DNA of 64,000 bases from Oscillospiraceae bacterium (GCA_031256825.1 JAIRPV010000032.1:1-64000); one strand, 5' to 3'; counted from the first letter of the stretch, positions 48,477-59,023 are shown. Notes: generated from the sequence alone by a model not told the origin. Numbers and translations: made by a program.

Positions 48477-49512
48477 CAAAAACGTCAGGAGCGACAGCGC
48501 GGGCCGCCTGTATTACTTTGACAACGCAAAGTTTATCCTGATATTCCTGGTGGTGCTGGCGCACGCGCTTTCGCCGCTGCAATCGCGCAGCGCGTTTTGC
48601 CGCGTTGCATGGGTTGTGATCAACAACTTCCACATGCCCGCCATGATCTTTATTTCCGGCTTTTTTGCCAAGCGCTATATTTCGCGCGCGCGGGAAATTA
48701 AGGTGCAGCGCGTTGTGACCAACGTGCTGCTGTATCTTGCCGCGCAGCTGAGCGTCGCCGCGTTTGAGCGGTTTGTGCTGAAAGCGGAGATTGGGTTCAG
48801 TTTGCTGTCGGCGCGCAGTTCCCTTTGGTTTTTGCAGTGCCTGATTTGGTGGTACATCTTGCTGCCGGTGCTTCGCAACTTCCCTCCCAAAGCCGTTATG
48901 ATTCTGGCGGTTTTGTTCGGCCTTTATGTTGGATACGAAGACAAGGCCAACAATTTTCTCGCGCTTTCGCGCATGTTTGTGCATTTGCCGTTTTTTATGG
49001 CGGGGTACTATGTGAAACAAGAGCAGATCGAACAATTATCCGCGCGCAAATACAAGTGGATCGGCCTTGCTTCTTTTGCTGTTGTGGCGGCGGTTTGCCT
49101 GATCTGGCCGCGCACGGCGATCGGCGCTATCATCACCTGCAACACGCCTTACGAAAAAATCGCGGCGCTCGAGGCGGTGCCCCAGGCGCTGCAATGGGTG
49201 GCGCGGCTTTGGTTTTATGTGGCCGCAGCCGCGTTGATTGTTGGATTTTTGGCGTTTGTTCCGCGCGGCAGGGCAATCTTCACAAAGCTGGGCAAAGAAA
49301 CGCTGTCGGTCTATATCCTGCACCGGTTCCTTTATCTGGCCTATCAGCAGTACCAGTGGTATCTGCCGTTCGCGTCGCCGCTTGGGATTGCGGGGATGTG
49401 CCTGATTGCGCTGGCGCTCACGGTGGCGTTTTCGCTTAAGCCGTTTACGCTGCCGTTCCATTGGCTGCAAGGCGTCAAAATAAGCGAAAAGAAAAAGGAA
49501 AACGCCGCATAA
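48466..49512 (+). CDS. Membrane acyltransferase (acyltransferase 3 type)
   Basis: A 348-residue integral membrane protein with about ten hydrophobic helices. It starts with RLYYFDNAKFILIFLVVLAH and NNFHMPAMIFISGFFAKRY, the pattern of the acyltransferase 3 / fucose 4-O-acetylase-like family, which adds acetyl groups to exported sugars. The Asp in FDNAKF and the His in VLAHAL and NFHMP are the expected catalytic-site residues. ATG 48466 has GAGG six bases upstream and overlaps the end of the glycosyltransferase-LicD gene, so the pair probably builds and acetylates one surface glycan. Confidence 0.88.
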   Translation: MLYDKNVRSDSAGRLYYFDNAKFILIFLVVLAHALSPLQSRSAFCRVAWVVINNFHMPAMIFISGFFAKRYISRAREIKVQRVVTNVLLYLAAQLSVAAFERFVLKAEIGFSLLSARSSLWFLQCLIWWYILLPVLRNFPPKAVMILAVLFGLYVGYEDKANNFLALSRMFVHLPFFMAGYYVKQEQIEQLSARKYKWIGLASFAVVAAVCLIWPRTAIGAIITCNTPYEKIAALEAVPQALQWVARLWFYVAAAALIVGFLAFVPRGRAIFTKLGKETLSVYILHRFLYLAYQQYQWYLPFASPLGIAGMCLIALALTVAFSLKPFTLPFHWLQGVKISEKKKENAA

Positions 49513-49563
49513 CAAAATCACCAAAACGCCCGTGGCTTTCCGTTAGCCTTTTTGATTTCGAGC

Positions 49564-50847
49564 TTATCCTTTGGCCGCCTGCTTGCCCGCTTGCGCAAAC
49601 AGCAATATCCGTTGCTCCAGCGACGGATATTTTTTTATGGTTTCCTCGGAAAACAGGCCGGCCCCGGGCCGCTGGCCGGCGGCGGCCTCGTGGCCGATGA
49701 GCGCCCAGGTTGCGGTATTCAGGTGCCGGAAGGCCGGCTGCGCCAGGGTTGGGCAAAGAAAGGATTGGCGGGATGTGTTAACGTCTTCGCCGCTGATTTG
49801 GAACAGCCCGTGCGCGTCGCAAAGCGCCATCACCCGGCGCAGCTGCCCCAGGGTGTTGCGCGACGGCATAAAAGTGACCGCGCGGAAACCGGATTGCCGC
49901 AAAAAGCCAAACAATTCATCCAGATAGCCGTCTTCAAAGGCCTGCGCTTTTTTGTCGCCGGTTACGGAATCCACAACGTCGCCCAGATAAGCGTAGGCGG
50001 AGATTGCCCCGATGGATTCGGTGAACTGAATCCACGCGCGCACGTCCGGGCATTCGTCCGCCGCATCCACATAAAACCGGGGCAGCAGGCCGCTTTTCAG
50101 CGCCCCGATCAAATCATAGAGATAGTGCGGGTTCGCGGGGTCTTGCAGGCGGCGGAGCGCCTGTTGCGCCAGAGGGAGTTCCAGGCGGCCGCGCAAAAAC
50201 GCGGCGGTTGCTTCGCCCGGCCCGTAACGCTCCAGAATGGCGCGCGAAAGCCCGCACAGGATGTGCCGCTCAGTCACGCTGCCGCCATCCCGATAGCGGG
50301 ACAGCGGCAGAACATCCCGGTCAAAATCAAGCGCAAGCCCATAGAGGGACACAAGCCCGTTGAGCCGTTGCGTCATCTGCCGATTGCGGCCGTTGCGCAG
50401 CCGCCGAAGGGGCGCTAGGAACGCTTCGCAGGCCGCAAGCGCTCCGCGGGGGACGCCATGGGCCGCCACATAGGCAATCGAGCGCTGATCCGGGCTGTTC
50501 AGCCGCCTTGCGCGCAGCGGCGTTTGATCCATGTTGACCCGCAGCTCAAAGCCCGTTGTGACGGGCAAACCCGCGATTGCGCCGGCTTGCGTGAACTCCT
50601 CGCAGCCGCCGACCGAGTCGTGATCCATGATCCCGGCGGTGGCCAGCCCCGCTTTGCGGGCGGCGTAAACCGCCGCGCAGGGGGAGTAGGGCGAAAAAGA
50701 ATAGCAGGTGTGTATGTGGTTGTTGACAAAACCGCCCGGTTCGGGCCGCGGCTCCCGCGCGGCCAGCGCCCGCAGGGCCTCCAGGCGGGCCTCCCTTTCC
50801 GGGTGGTTCAGACGTTCTTCCAGGCGCGCGGTTTGTGCGGCGTCCAT
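49564..50847 (-). CDS. PHP-domain phosphoesterase-like protein
   Basis: A 427-residue PHP-domain protein. Metal-binding motifs are VNNHIHTCYSFSPYSPCAAV near residues 41-60 and GIMDHDSVGGCEEF near 73-86; later metal ligands are likely at HIL, SIGAIS and the C-terminal SGEDVNT segment. The PHP fold occurs in DNA polymerase exonuclease domains, histidinol phosphatase and RNase AM-like enzymes; the substrate here is unknown. AGGAGG lies eight bases before ATG 50847 in a G-rich stretch that resembles a degenerate AGGAGRC repeat. It is 54 bases downstream of fhs on the same strand. Confidence 0.82.
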   Translation of the reverse strand: MDAAQTARLEERLNHPEREARLEALRALAAREPRPEPGGFVNNHIHTCYSFSPYSPCAAVYAARKAGLATAGIMDHDSVGGCEEFTQAGAIAGLPVTTGFELRVNMDQTPLRARRLNSPDQRSIAYVAAHGVPRGALAACEAFLAPLRRLRNGRNRQMTQRLNGLVSLYGLALDFDRDVLPLSRYRDGGSVTERHILCGLSRAILERYGPGEATAAFLRGRLELPLAQQALRRLQDPANPHYLYDLIGALKSGLLPRFYVDAADECPDVRAWIQFTESIGAISAYAYLGDVVDSVTGDKKAQAFEDGYLDELFGFLRQSGFRAVTFMPSRNTLGQLRRVMALCDAHGLFQISGEDVNTSRQSFLCPTLAQPAFRHLNTATWALIGHEAAAGQRPGAGLFSEETIKKYPSLEQRILLFAQAGKQAAKG

Positions 50848-50901
50848 CCAGCGGCCCTCCTGCCCTTCCTGCTCCTTTTTCGTTTCTCGGAAATCGGCGC
50901 G

Positions 50902-52569
50902 CTAAAACAGCCCTGTGATCACGCCTTCGTCGCTGATATCCATGCGGTTGGCCGCCGGTTCTTTCGGCAGGCCGGGCATGGTCATCACATCGCCTGTCAG
51001 CGCCACAACAAAGCCCGCGCCCGCGCTGACATAGATATCCCGCACCGTTATCGTAAAGCCTTCCGGGCAGCCGAGCTTCGCCGGGTCATCCGAAAGGGAA
51101 TACTGCGTTTTTGCCACGCAGACCGGCAAGCCGCCGTAGCCCAGCCGTTCGAGCCGCTCAAGGGATTTGCGCGCTGCCGGGGTGAACTGCACGCCGTCGG
51201 CGCGGTATATTTTTGTTGCGATGGCGTTGAGCTTTTCTTCCAGAGAAAGCGTAAGGGGATAGAGCGGGCAAAACGAATTCGGCAACGCAATGGCTTCGCA
51301 GACCAGCTTCGCGAGCGCTTCGCCGCCTTCGCCCCCTTTGGCAAAAACTTCGGTCAAAGCGGCGGGCGCCCCGAGCCGCAGGCAGTCTTCCTGGATCAAC
51401 GCAAGCTCCGCGTCGGTATCCGTGGCAAATTTGTTCAGCGCAACAATCACCGGCAGGCCATAGCGCCGCATGTTTTCGATATGCGCGCGCAAATTCACAA
51501 TGCCCCTTTGCAGCGCTTCCAGGTTTTCTTCCGCAAGCCCGGCCTTTGCCGCGCCGCCGTTGTATTTCAGCGCGCGCGCCGTGGCGACAATCACCACGCA
51601 GCTGGGGGCGACGCCCGCCGCGCGGCACTTGATGTCTAGGAACTTTTCCGCGCCAAGATCGGAGCCAAAGCCCGCTTCGGTGACGGTGATATCCGCCAGC
51701 TTCAGCGCGAGCTTTGTGGCGCGCACGGAGTTGCAGCCGTGGGCAATGTTCGCAAAAGGCCCGCCGTGCATGAAGGCAGGCGAGTTCTCGAGCGTCTGCA
51801 CCAAATTCGGGTTCACCGCGTCTTTGAGCAGCAGGGTCATTGCCCCGCAAACGCCCAGCTCTTTGGCATAAACGGGGCGGTTGTCGCCGGTGAACGCAAC
51901 GAGCATTTTTTCCAGGCGCGCGCGCAGATCCGCTCTGTCGCTTGCCAGGCAGAGGATGGCCATCACTTCGCTGGCGACTGTGATTTGGAAATGATCTTCC
52001 CGGGGCACCCCGTTGAACCGGCCGCCGAGGCCAATATTAATATTGCGCAAGGCCCTGTCGTTCATATCCATGCAGCGCTTGAGCAATATCTGCCGCGGGT
52101 CGATGCCCAGCGCGTTGCCCTGCTGCAAATGATTATCCAGCGCGGCGCAAAGCAAGTTGTTCGCCGCCGTTATGGCGTGCATATCGCCTGTGAAGTGCAA
52201 ATTGATGTCTTCCATGGGCAAAACCTGGGCGTATCCGCCGCCGGCCGCCCCGCCTTTTACGCCGAACACAGGGCCAAGCGAGGGTTCCCGCAGGGCGATT
52301 GCCGCGCGCTTGCCCAACCGTTGCAGCGCCTGCCCCAGGCCAACGGTCACAGTGGTTTTGCCTTCGCCCGCAGGCGTGGGGTTGATGGCTGTCACCAGCA
52401 CCAGCTTGCCGTCTGGCCGGTCGGCCAATCGGTCGAACAAATCGCTGCTCAGCTTCGCTTTATATTTGCCGTAGTGTTCCAGGTCGCTTTCGCTCAGGCC
52501 CAGCTTTGCCGCAACCTCTTCGATGGGCAGCATTTTGGCCGCTTGCGCGATTTCTACATCGGTCTTCAT
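50902..52569 (-). CDS. fhs: Formate-tetrahydrofolate ligase
   Basis: Fhs, 555 residues, joins formate and tetrahydrofolate with ATP to give 10-formyl-THF. The P-loop-like motif [19 protein letters not shown] is near residue 65, followed by [20 protein letters not shown] and [15 protein letters not shown]. Together with pflB, which makes formate, it would route one-carbon units to purine synthesis (purD, purL in the window) and initiator tRNA formylation. ATG 52569 follows AAAGGGG. It has a promoter divergent from the zinc-binding lipoprotein gene. Confidence 0.97.
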   Translation of the reverse strand: MKTDVEIAQAAKMLPIEEVAAKLGLSESDLEHYGKYKAKLSSDLFDRLADRPDGKLVLVTAINPTPAGEGKTTVTVGLGQALQRLGKRAAIALREPSLGPVFGVKGGAAGGGYAQVLPMEDINLHFTGDMHAITAANNLLCAALDNHLQQGNALGIDPRQILLKRCMDMNDRALRNINIGLGGRFNGVPREDHFQITVASEVMAILCLASDRADLRARLEKMLVAFTGDNRPVYAKELGVCGAMTLLLKDAVNPNLVQTLENSPAFMHGGPFANIAHGCNSVRATKLALKLADITVTEAGFGSDLGAEKFLDIKCRAAGVAPSCVVIVATARALKYNGGAAKAGLAEENLEALQRGIVNLRAHIENMRRYGLPVIVALNKFATDTDAELALIQEDCLRLGAPAALTEVFAKGGEGGEALAKLVCEAIALPNSFCPLYPLTLSLEEKLNAIATKIYRADGVQFTPAARKSLERLERLGYGGLPVCVAKTQYSLSDDPAKLGCPEGFTITVRDIYVSAGAGFVVALTGDVMTMPGLPKEPAANRMDISDEGVITGLF

Positions 52570-52609
52570 GGGGATCCCCTTTCGTCGCGTTATGGCTATC
52601 CTACCTAAC

Positions 52610-52638
52610 ATTATACAACACAGGGGCAAAAAATGCAA
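52610..52638 (-). promoter_or_regulatory. Sigma-A promoter of fhs
   Basis: Minus strand TTGCAT (52638-52633), 17-base spacer, TATAAT (52615-52610). Confidence 0.85.
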
Positions 52639-52679
52639 GGGGAGATTTTTGCTGCCCCGCGCCGTGGGCGCCCCCGCTA

Positions 52680-52708
52680 TTGACAAACGGGCCAAGAAGA
52701 GCTATAAT
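52680..52708 (+). promoter_or_regulatory. Consensus promoter of the zinc-type binding lipoprotein
   Basis: TTGACA (52680-52685), 17-base spacer, TATAAT (52703-52708): a perfect consensus. No Zur-like palindrome overlaps it that I can recognise. Confidence 0.9.
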
Positions 52709-52761
52709 AAAATCAGGGCGCCTGGCTTTTATTGCCCGGAAGTTGGACGGAGGTATTTTCA

Positions 52762-53703
52762 TTGAAACGAATCGCCGCTATTGTGCTGGCGCTGCCGGCC
52801 CTGTTTTGCTTTGGCTGCGGCCAAACGCCCGCGCAGCCGGAAACCAAACAAATCAGCATTGTCACGACAATTTTTGCGCCCTACGATTTTGCGCGCGCCA
52901 TTGCGGGCGGCCTGGCGGAGCTGACCATGCTGCTGCCCCCGGGTTCCGAGGCGCACTCTTTTGAGCCAACCCCGCGCGACGCGATGAAAATCCAGGCCTG
53001 CGATGTGTTCGTTTATGTCGGCGGCGAGTCGGACGCCTGGGTGGGCAAACTGCTGGATTCCTCCGCAAACGCCAAACGCAGCGTTGTTACGCTGATGGAC
53101 TGCGTGCAGCCGCTGGAAGAAGAAATTGGCGAGGGCATGCAGGCGCTGGCAGAGGAGAACGGCGGCGGAGAAATCGAATACGACGAGCATGTGTGGACTT
53201 CCCCGAAGAACGCGAAGCGGATTGCAGAAAAAATTTCAGCCGCGCTTTGCGAAGCCGATCCGGCGAACGCCGAAGCCTATCGGCGCAATACCGAGGCTTA
53301 TCTGCAAAAACTCAGCGCGCTCGACGCGGAGTTTCAAGCGATTGTCGATCAGGCTGCGCGCCGGACGATTGTTTTTGGCGATCGCTTTCCCTTCCTCTAT
53401 TTTACCCGCGCCTACGGCCTACGGTACGCCGCCGCTTTCCCCGGCTGCGCCGCCGAAGCCGAAGCCAGCCCCGCCACCGTTGTGGGCCTGATCAACAAAA
53501 TAAAGGCCGATCGCATCCCCGTGGTGTTTCATATTGAGCTTTCAAACGAAAAAATGGCCCGCGCCATTGCTGAAGCCACAGGCGCAAAGGTGATGTTATT
53601 TCACGCCTGCCATCGAATATCGGCGGCGGATTTCCGCGCGGGGAAGACATATCTGGATTTCATGCGCAGCAACGCGGCGGCGCTGCGGGCGGCGCTGGGG
53701 TAG
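52762..53703 (+). CDS. Zinc/manganese-type ABC transporter binding lipoprotein
   Basis: A 313-residue lipoprotein of the ZnuA/TroA cluster-9 solute-binding family. The lipobox is CFGC near residue 19. Family features: [34 protein letters not shown] with the metal-binding His, [14 protein letters not shown] and a C-terminal [19 protein letters not shown]. The start is TTG 52762 with GGAGG eight bases upstream; no ATG is available between the promoter and signal peptide. No permease or ATPase gene follows, so it must work with a transporter encoded elsewhere. Zn2+ is likely, Mn2+ possible. Confidence 0.87.
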   Translation: MKRIAAIVLALPALFCFGCGQTPAQPETKQISIVTTIFAPYDFARAIAGGLAELTMLLPPGSEAHSFEPTPRDAMKIQACDVFVYVGGESDAWVGKLLDSSANAKRSVVTLMDCVQPLEEEIGEGMQALAEENGGGEIEYDEHVWTSPKNAKRIAEKISAALCEADPANAEAYRRNTEAYLQKLSALDAEFQAIVDQAARRTIVFGDRFPFLYFTRAYGLRYAAAFPGCAAEAEASPATVVGLINKIKADRIPVVFHIELSNEKMARAIAEATGAKVMLFHACHRISAADFRAGKTYLDFMRSNAAALRAALG

Positions 53704-53719
53704 CGGTGCAAAAAATCAG

Positions 53720-53748
53720 TTTACAAGCGGCCGCAGGTGTGTTATAAT
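53720..53748 (+). promoter_or_regulatory. Sigma-A promoter of pflB
   Basis: TTTACA (53720-53725), 17-base spacer, TATAAT (53743-53748). The pflB ribosome site GGGAGG and ATG 53798 follow within 50 bases. Confidence 0.88.
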
Positions 53749-53797
53749 GATAGGCGCAGCTGAATATGAAAGTCTAACATGGTGGGAGGACAACCCT

Positions 53798-56029
53798 ATG
53801 ACCCATCCCAACTGGCAAGGCTTCGCTCCCGGCGGATGGTGCGGCAGCGTGAATGTGCGCGATTTTATTGCGCGCAACGTTGCGCCCTATAGCGGCGACG
53901 AAGCGTTTTTGGCGCCCGCGTCGGAGCGCACGCTGGCGCTCTGGGAAAAAACAAAAGAATTGCTGGCCGCCGAGCGCGCCGCCGGCGGCGTTTTGGATAT
54001 TGACGCCGGCACCATTTCCGGCGTGGACGCTTATGCCCCGGGCTATGTTGACCGGGAACTGGAGCTGATCGTTGGCCTGCAAACCGACGCGCCGCTCAAG
54101 CGCGCCGTTTTGCCCTTCGGGGGCGTTCGCATGGCGCGCGCTTCGCTGGAAGCGTATGGCCGGGCACTGCCGGAGCGGATGGGCGATATTTTTAGCTACC
54201 GCAAAACCCATAACGACGGCGTGTTCGACGCTTATACCGCCGAAATGCGCGCGGCGCGCCGCAGCGGGGTGATCACGGGGCTGCCGGACGCCTACGGGCG
54301 CGGGAGGATCATCGGGGACTACCGCAGGGTTGCCCTCTATGGCACGGCGTTTCTTATCGATCAAAAAAAGACCGCGCAGCAAACGATGATGGCCGGGGTG
54401 TTCGACGAAGAGCTGATTCGCTCGCGGGAAGAGCTAAGCGAACAGATTCGCGCCCTGGAGGCGCTGACGCGCATGGCCGGGCGCTACGGATTCGACATTT
54501 CGCAGCCCGCGGGCACGCTGCAAGAGGCAATACAGTGGCTGTATTTTGGGTATCTGGCGGCCATCAAAGATCAAAACGGCGCCGCGATGAGCCTGGGGAG
54601 GGTCTCCACCTTCCTGGATATCTATGCCCAGCGGGAGCGCAACGCGGGCACGCTTTCGGAGCCGCAAGCGCAGGAGCTGTTCGATCAGTTCATCCTGAAG
54701 CTGCGCCTGGTGCGCTTTTTGCGCACGCCGGGTTACGACACGCTGTTTGCGGGCGACCCCACCTGGACGACGGAATCCCTGGGCGGCATGTGCGCCGACG
54801 GGCGGCCGCTGGTAACAAAATCCACCTTCCGCTTCCTGCATTCCCTCGAAACCCTTGGCCCTGCGCCCGAGCCGAATATGACCATCCTCTGGAGCCCGCA
54901 GCTGCCGGAGCCGTTTAAGCGCTACGCCGCGCGGCTTTCGTGCGAAACGTCGTCGATCCAATACGAAAACGACGACGCCATGCGCCGGCAATTTGGCGAC
55001 GACTACGGGATTGCGTGCTGTGTGTCGCCCATGCGCATCGGCAAGCAAATGCAGTTTTTCGGCGCGCGGGCAAACCTGGCCAAAGCGCTGCTTTATGCCA
55101 TCAACGGCGGGCGCGACGAAATTTCCGGCGAGCAGGTGGGGCCGCCGCTGCAGCCGATTGCTTCGGAATACCTGGATTACGAGCAGGTGCGCGCGCGCTT
55201 CGCCGCCGTTTGCGACTGGCTGAGCGCCCTCTATGTGAACACGCTCAACATTATTCATTACATGCACGACAAATATTGCTACGAAAGCCTGCAAATGGCG
55301 CTGCACGACGAAGACGTTGTGCGCACCATGGCCTGCGGCGTTGCGGGCCTGAGCGTCGTGGCCGACTCGCTTTCGGCCATCAAATACGCCAAAGTGCGGC
55401 CTGTTCGCAACGAGCAGGGGCTGGCTGTCGATTTTGAGGCCGAAGGCGATTACCCTGCCTTCGGCAATCACGATCCGCGATCGGATGAACTTGCGCAGGG
55501 CATTGTGCGGGAGTTTATGGGCCGCCTGCGCCGGCAAAAGGCCTATCGCGGCGCGGCGCCGACCATGTCGATCTTAACGATCACTTCGAACGTGGTCTAT
55601 GGCAAAAAAACGGGGGCGACGCCCGACGGGCGCAAAAAGGGCGAACCCTTTGCGCCGGGGGCAAACCCGATGTCGGGCCGCGACCGCCACGGGCCGGTCG
55701 CCAGCATGGCCTCGGTGGCAAGCCTGCCGTTTGAAGACAGCCAGGACGGCATTTCGTACACATTCAGCATCATCCCCAAGGCGCTGGGCAAAACCCCGCC
55801 CCAGCGCTTCGATAACCTTGCGCGCCTGCTCGACGGCTACTTCACCGAGGGCGGGCACCATGTGAATGTGAACGTCTTCGACCGGGAGCAGCTGCTCGAC
55901 GCAATGGAGCATCCCGAGCGCTACCCGCAGCTGACCATCCGGGTATCCGGTTACGCAGTGAATTTCATCCGCCTCACGCGCGAGCAGCAGATGGATGTGA
56001 TCGGGCGGACGTTCCACACGTTTTTGTAG
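53798..56029 (+). CDS. pflB: Formate C-acetyltransferase (pyruvate formate-lyase)
   Basis: A 743-residue glycyl radical enzyme that splits pyruvate and CoA into acetyl-CoA and formate. The hallmark adjacent cysteines are C407-C408 in GIACCVSPM, which distinguishes true PFL from the other glycyl radical enzymes. The radical glycine is G718 in [10 protein letters not shown]. Further PFL signatures are [20 protein letters not shown] and [20 protein letters not shown] 53798 follows GGGAGG. The activase gene pflA, usually next in order, is absent; a terminator and then the phage head module follow instead. Confidence 0.97.
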   Translation: MTHPNWQGFAPGGWCGSVNVRDFIARNVAPYSGDEAFLAPASERTLALWEKTKELLAAERAAGGVLDIDAGTISGVDAYAPGYVDRELELIVGLQTDAPLKRAVLPFGGVRMARASLEAYGRALPERMGDIFSYRKTHNDGVFDAYTAEMRAARRSGVITGLPDAYGRGRIIGDYRRVALYGTAFLIDQKKTAQQTMMAGVFDEELIRSREELSEQIRALEALTRMAGRYGFDISQPAGTLQEAIQWLYFGYLAAIKDQNGAAMSLGRVSTFLDIYAQRERNAGTLSEPQAQELFDQFILKLRLVRFLRTPGYDTLFAGDPTWTTESLGGMCADGRPLVTKSTFRFLHSLETLGPAPEPNMTILWSPQLPEPFKRYAARLSCETSSIQYENDDAMRRQFGDDYGIACCVSPMRIGKQMQFFGARANLAKALLYAINGGRDEISGEQVGPPLQPIASEYLDYEQVRARFAAVCDWLSALYVNTLNIIHYMHDKYCYESLQMALHDEDVVRTMACGVAGLSVVADSLSAIKYAKVRPVRNEQGLAVDFEAEGDYPAFGNHDPRSDELAQGIVREFMGRLRRQKAYRGAAPTMSILTITSNVVYGKKTGATPDGRKKGEPFAPGANPMSGRDRHGPVASMASVASLPFEDSQDGISYTFSIIPKALGKTPPQRFDNLARLLDGYFTEGGHHVNVNVFDREQLLDAMEHPERYPQLTIRVSGYAVNFIRLTREQQMDVIGRTFHTFL

Positions 56030-56071
56030 CGGCGCGGCCGCCGGGGTTGCCCAAAAAACAAAAGAATAACG

Positions 56072-56109
56072 AACGATAGACAGAAAAGTTTATCGTTTTT
56101 ATTTTTTTT
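56072..56109 (+). terminator. Terminator of pflB
   Basis: Stem AACGATA (56072-56078) / TATCGTT (56091-56097) with a 12-base loop, then TTT-A-TTTTTTTT through 56109. It separates pflB from the phage head module. Confidence 0.8.
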
Positions 56110-56176
56110 GCCCATTCGGCGCGCGCAGCCGCGCGGATTTTGCCGTTGCGCCGGGGGAAGTGGGAGGGGGATTGGC

Positions 56177-56503
56177 ATGGCGAAGAAAAAAACGCGCAAG
56201 CGCACGGCGGCGCAGCTGCGGGACGAAGTGCGGGAAGGGTATCGGCGGCTGGCGCTGGGCCGCTGCAACGACGCGCTGAAACTGCTGTTTTACGACGAGC
56301 CGCCGCCGCCGGAAGAACTGGCCGGGCTGGATCTGTTCAACGTCAGTGATATCAAGCGGCCCAAGGGCGGCGGAATGGAGATCCGGTTTTTCGATCGCTG
56401 CGAGGCGCTTGTGCGGCTGGAGGCGTTGTGCGGGGAGGAAGACGGCGCCGAAGGGCTGCAAGCGTTTTATCAGGCGCTGCAAGCTTCGGCGCAGGAAGAG
56501 TAA
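56177..56503 (+). CDS. Phage terminase small subunit
   Basis: A 108-residue protein at the head of the phage module, directly before the large terminase gene. It starts with a strongly basic segment (MAKKKTRKRTAAQLRDEVREG), as expected for a DNA-recognising small terminase, and continues with an acidic PPPPEELAGLDLF turn and SDIKRPKGGGMEIRFFDR, a pattern seen in small terminases of clostridial prophages. GGGAGG precedes ATG 56177. The call rests mainly on position and resemblance; DNA-binding residues cannot be assigned. Confidence 0.75.
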   Translation: MAKKKTRKRTAAQLRDEVREGYRRLALGRCNDALKLLFYDEPPPPEELAGLDLFNVSDIKRPKGGGMEIRFFDRCEALVRLEALCGEEDGAEGLQAFYQALQASAQEE

Positions 56504-56531
56504 CGCGCATTCGTCAAAAAGGAGGGGGAGG

Positions 56532-57809
56532 ATGAAATTTCAATCATTTGGCAGCTTCAAGGCGTTCCGTCAATTTTCGCCCAAGCAAAAAAAGGTGTTC
56601 CGCTGGTGGTGCGGCTCGGAACGCAACCACGACGCCATTATTTGCGACGGGGCCGTGCGATCGGGCAAAACCATGTGTATGAGCCTTTCGTTCGTGTTTT
56701 GGGCAACGGCGCTGTTCAACAACAGAGCCTTCGCCATTTGCAGCAAAACAATAAAATCGGCGCAGCGCAATATCGTCGAGCCGATGCTTCCCCAGCTGCG
56801 CAATATGGGGTTTCGGTGCGACGAAAAAACCGGCAAAGCCTATTTTGACGCATCGTTTTTTGGCCACAAAAACCGCTTTTATCTGTTCGGCGGGAAGGAC
56901 GAAGGTTCGGCGGCGCTGATCCAGGGCATGACGCTGGGGGGCGTGCTGCTCGACGAAGTGGCGCTGATGCCGCGTTCGTTTGTGGAACAGGCCATAGCGC
57001 GCTGTTCGCTGGCAGGATCCAAGCTTTGGTTCAACTGCAACCCGGAACACCCCGCCCACTGGTTTCATGAAGAATGGATCAAAAAAGCGGGGGAAAAGCG
57101 AGCGCTGTATCTCCACTTCACCATGCGCGACAACCCGTCTTTAAGCCCGGCGATCCTGGAACGATACCGGAACCTTTATTCCGGCGCGTTTTATCAGCGC
57201 TTCGTCGAAGGCAAATGGACGGCGGCCGAAGGGCTGGTCTATCCGATGTTTTCCGCGCAGGGGCATGTGGTTCGCGAGCTGCCTGGCAGTTTTTCGCGTT
57301 TTATCATCAGCTGCGACTACGGCACCGTCAACCCCGCTTCTTTCGGGCTTTGGGGGCTGGACGGGGGCTGCTGGTACAGGCTGCGGGAGTATTACTGGGA
57401 CTCCCGGCTGCGCGGGGCGCAGCGCACGGACGAGGAGCATTACCGCGCGTTGGAAGAACTGGCGGGCGGGCTTCCGGTGGAACGTGTGATCTGCGATCCC
57501 TCCGCGGCAAGCTTCATCGAGTGCGTGCGCCGTCACGGGGCTTTTTTCTGCGTCCCCGCGCGCAACGATGTATTGGACGGCATCCGCAAGGTGGCGGACG
57601 CTTTGCGGGAAGACAGGCTCAAATTCCACGAGAGCTGCAAGGACTGCATCCGCGAGTTCGGGCAATATCTTTGGGAATCCGGCGGCGGCCGCGACGCGCC
57701 GCGCAAAGAGCACGACCACGCCATGGACGACGTGCGCTACTTTGTCTCCACAGCGCTGCGCGCGGAAAACGGCGGATCGTTCTTCGCGGGGGCAATCAGG
57801 CGCGGCTGA
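56532..57809 (+). CDS. Phage terminase large subunit (PBSX type)
   Basis: A 425-residue DNA-packaging motor. Walker A is GAVRSGKT at residues 40-47 and Walker B is GGVLLDEVAL with D141-E142. The C-terminal RNase H-like nuclease starts at FIISCDYGTVNPASFG, with further acidic residues in RVICDPSAASF and HDHAMDDVRYF. Order and spacing match the PBSX-family terminases. GGAGG directly precedes ATG 56532. All catalytic residues are present, so the gene is probably functional despite the absence of a complete phage. Confidence 0.93.
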   Translation: MKFQSFGSFKAFRQFSPKQKKVFRWWCGSERNHDAIICDGAVRSGKTMCMSLSFVFWATALFNNRAFAICSKTIKSAQRNIVEPMLPQLRNMGFRCDEKTGKAYFDASFFGHKNRFYLFGGKDEGSAALIQGMTLGGVLLDEVALMPRSFVEQAIARCSLAGSKLWFNCNPEHPAHWFHEEWIKKAGEKRALYLHFTMRDNPSLSPAILERYRNLYSGAFYQRFVEGKWTAAEGLVYPMFSAQGHVVRELPGSFSRFIISCDYGTVNPASFGLWGLDGGCWYRLREYYWDSRLRGAQRTDEEHYRALEELAGGLPVERVICDPSAASFIECVRRHGAFFCVPARNDVLDGIRKVADALREDRLKFHESCKDCIREFGQYLWESGGGRDAPRKEHDHAMDDVRYFVSTALRAENGGSFFAGAIRRG

Positions 57810-57853
57810 CGGCACTCAAAAAAGGTAAGATTCAACCATGAAAGGGTGAAACC

Positions 57854-59023
57854 ATGCCAAATCAAAAAGAGCGCTTTGGGAAGCGCAGGCCGCAGGGCAG
57901 GCTTGCCATGGCGGCGGGGGAACGCAGGGGAACAGCGGCCTTCCCGGCGCTGACGGCAAACCTCCCCCGGGGCAACCCGGTATATTCCGCGGCGAACGGG
58001 TGCCAGTACCCGGCGGCACAGGCGCAGCTTTACGCCGAACTGCGCGAAGCTGTGCCCATCATCGACGCGGCGGTTATGCGGCTGGTGCGGCTGCTGGGCG
58101 GCTTTCGGCTGCAATGCGAAGATCCGGCGGCGCAGGAGCGGCTGCGCGAAACCCTCGAAATGATTCCCGTAGGGGGCACGCGCTTCGGCGTCGCCAACTT
58201 TATCAGCAGTTATTTTGAGCAGCTGCTGACCTATGGATGCGCGCTGGGGGAACTGATTCTGCGGGAAGACGGGCAGCCCGCCGCGCTCTGGAACGCGCCG
58301 CTGGAGGGCATTACGCTGCGCCGGGCAAAAAACGGGCTTGACGTGGAAATCTGCACCGGCGAAAGCGACCGGCTCAAACCCGCGCCCTGGCCGGAGCTGA
58401 TCTGCTACAGCGTGCTCAACCCCTCGCCGGGGGAACTGACCGGCCATTCGATTTTACAGGGGCTTCCGTTCGTCAGCCATGTGCTGCTGCAAATCCTCAA
58501 CACGCTCGGGCAAAACTGGGAACGCATGGGGAACGTGCGCTTTGCCGTAACCTATCATCCGGGCAGCGGTTCGGAAGAACAGGCCCACGCGGGCGAGCGC
58601 ACGCAGCTGCTGGCGAAGGAATGGGAGAACGCCATGCGCGAAGGCGCGGGCGTGCGCGATTTTATCGCGGCGGGCGATGTGCGCATTCAGACCATCGGGG
58701 CGGATGCGCCGCTGCCCAACAGCGAAATCCCGGTGCGGCAGCTGCTCGAGCAGATTGTTGCAAAAACCGGCCTGCCGCCGTTTTTGCTGGGGCTGACCTG
58801 GAGCAGCACGGAGCGCATGAGTTCTGTGCAGGCCGATTTGCTCACCAGCGAAATCGAAAGCTACCGCCGCGTGCTCACGCCCGTTATTCTGCGCGTGGCC
58901 CGCATGATGCTGCGGCTTTGGGGCGAAGACGCCCGCTGCGCTGTGGAATGGGACGACATTACCCTGGCCGACGAAGTGGAGCTGGCGCGCGCGGCCCTCT
59001 TAAGGAGCCAGGCGGCGCGCTAA
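57854..59023 (+). CDS. Phage portal protein
   Basis: A 389-residue portal protein, the dodecamer through which DNA enters the capsid. It lies after the large terminase and before the protease and capsid genes. Characteristic parts are FGVANFISSYFEQLLTYG, the wing region, and TGLPPFLLGLTWSSTERMSS, a typical portal crown/stem segment, ending in a helical barrel (VILRVARMMLRLWGED). It is shorter than the average portal protein (about 450 residues) but matches compact clostridial versions. Confidence 0.9.
   Translation: MPNQKERFGKRRPQGRLAMAAGERRGTAAFPALTANLPRGNPVYSAANGCQYPAAQAQLYAELREAVPIIDAAVMRLVRLLGGFRLQCEDPAAQERLRETLEMIPVGGTRFGVANFISSYFEQLLTYGCALGELILREDGQPAALWNAPLEGITLRRAKNGLDVEICTGESDRLKPAPWPELICYSVLNPSPGELTGHSILQGLPFVSHVLLQILNTLGQNWERMGNVRFAVTYHPGSGSEEQAHAGERTQLLAKEWENAMREGAGVRDFIAAGDVRIQTIGADAPLPNSEIPVRQLLEQIVAKTGLPPFLLGLTWSSTERMSSVQADLLTSEIESYRRVLTPVILRVARMMLRLWGEDARCAVEWDDITLADEVELARAALLRSQAAR

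Noticed and set aside
49531-49553. Terminator after the acyltransferase gene
   Set aside because: Only a 4-bp GGCT/AGCC stem before five T; too weak to list as a feature.
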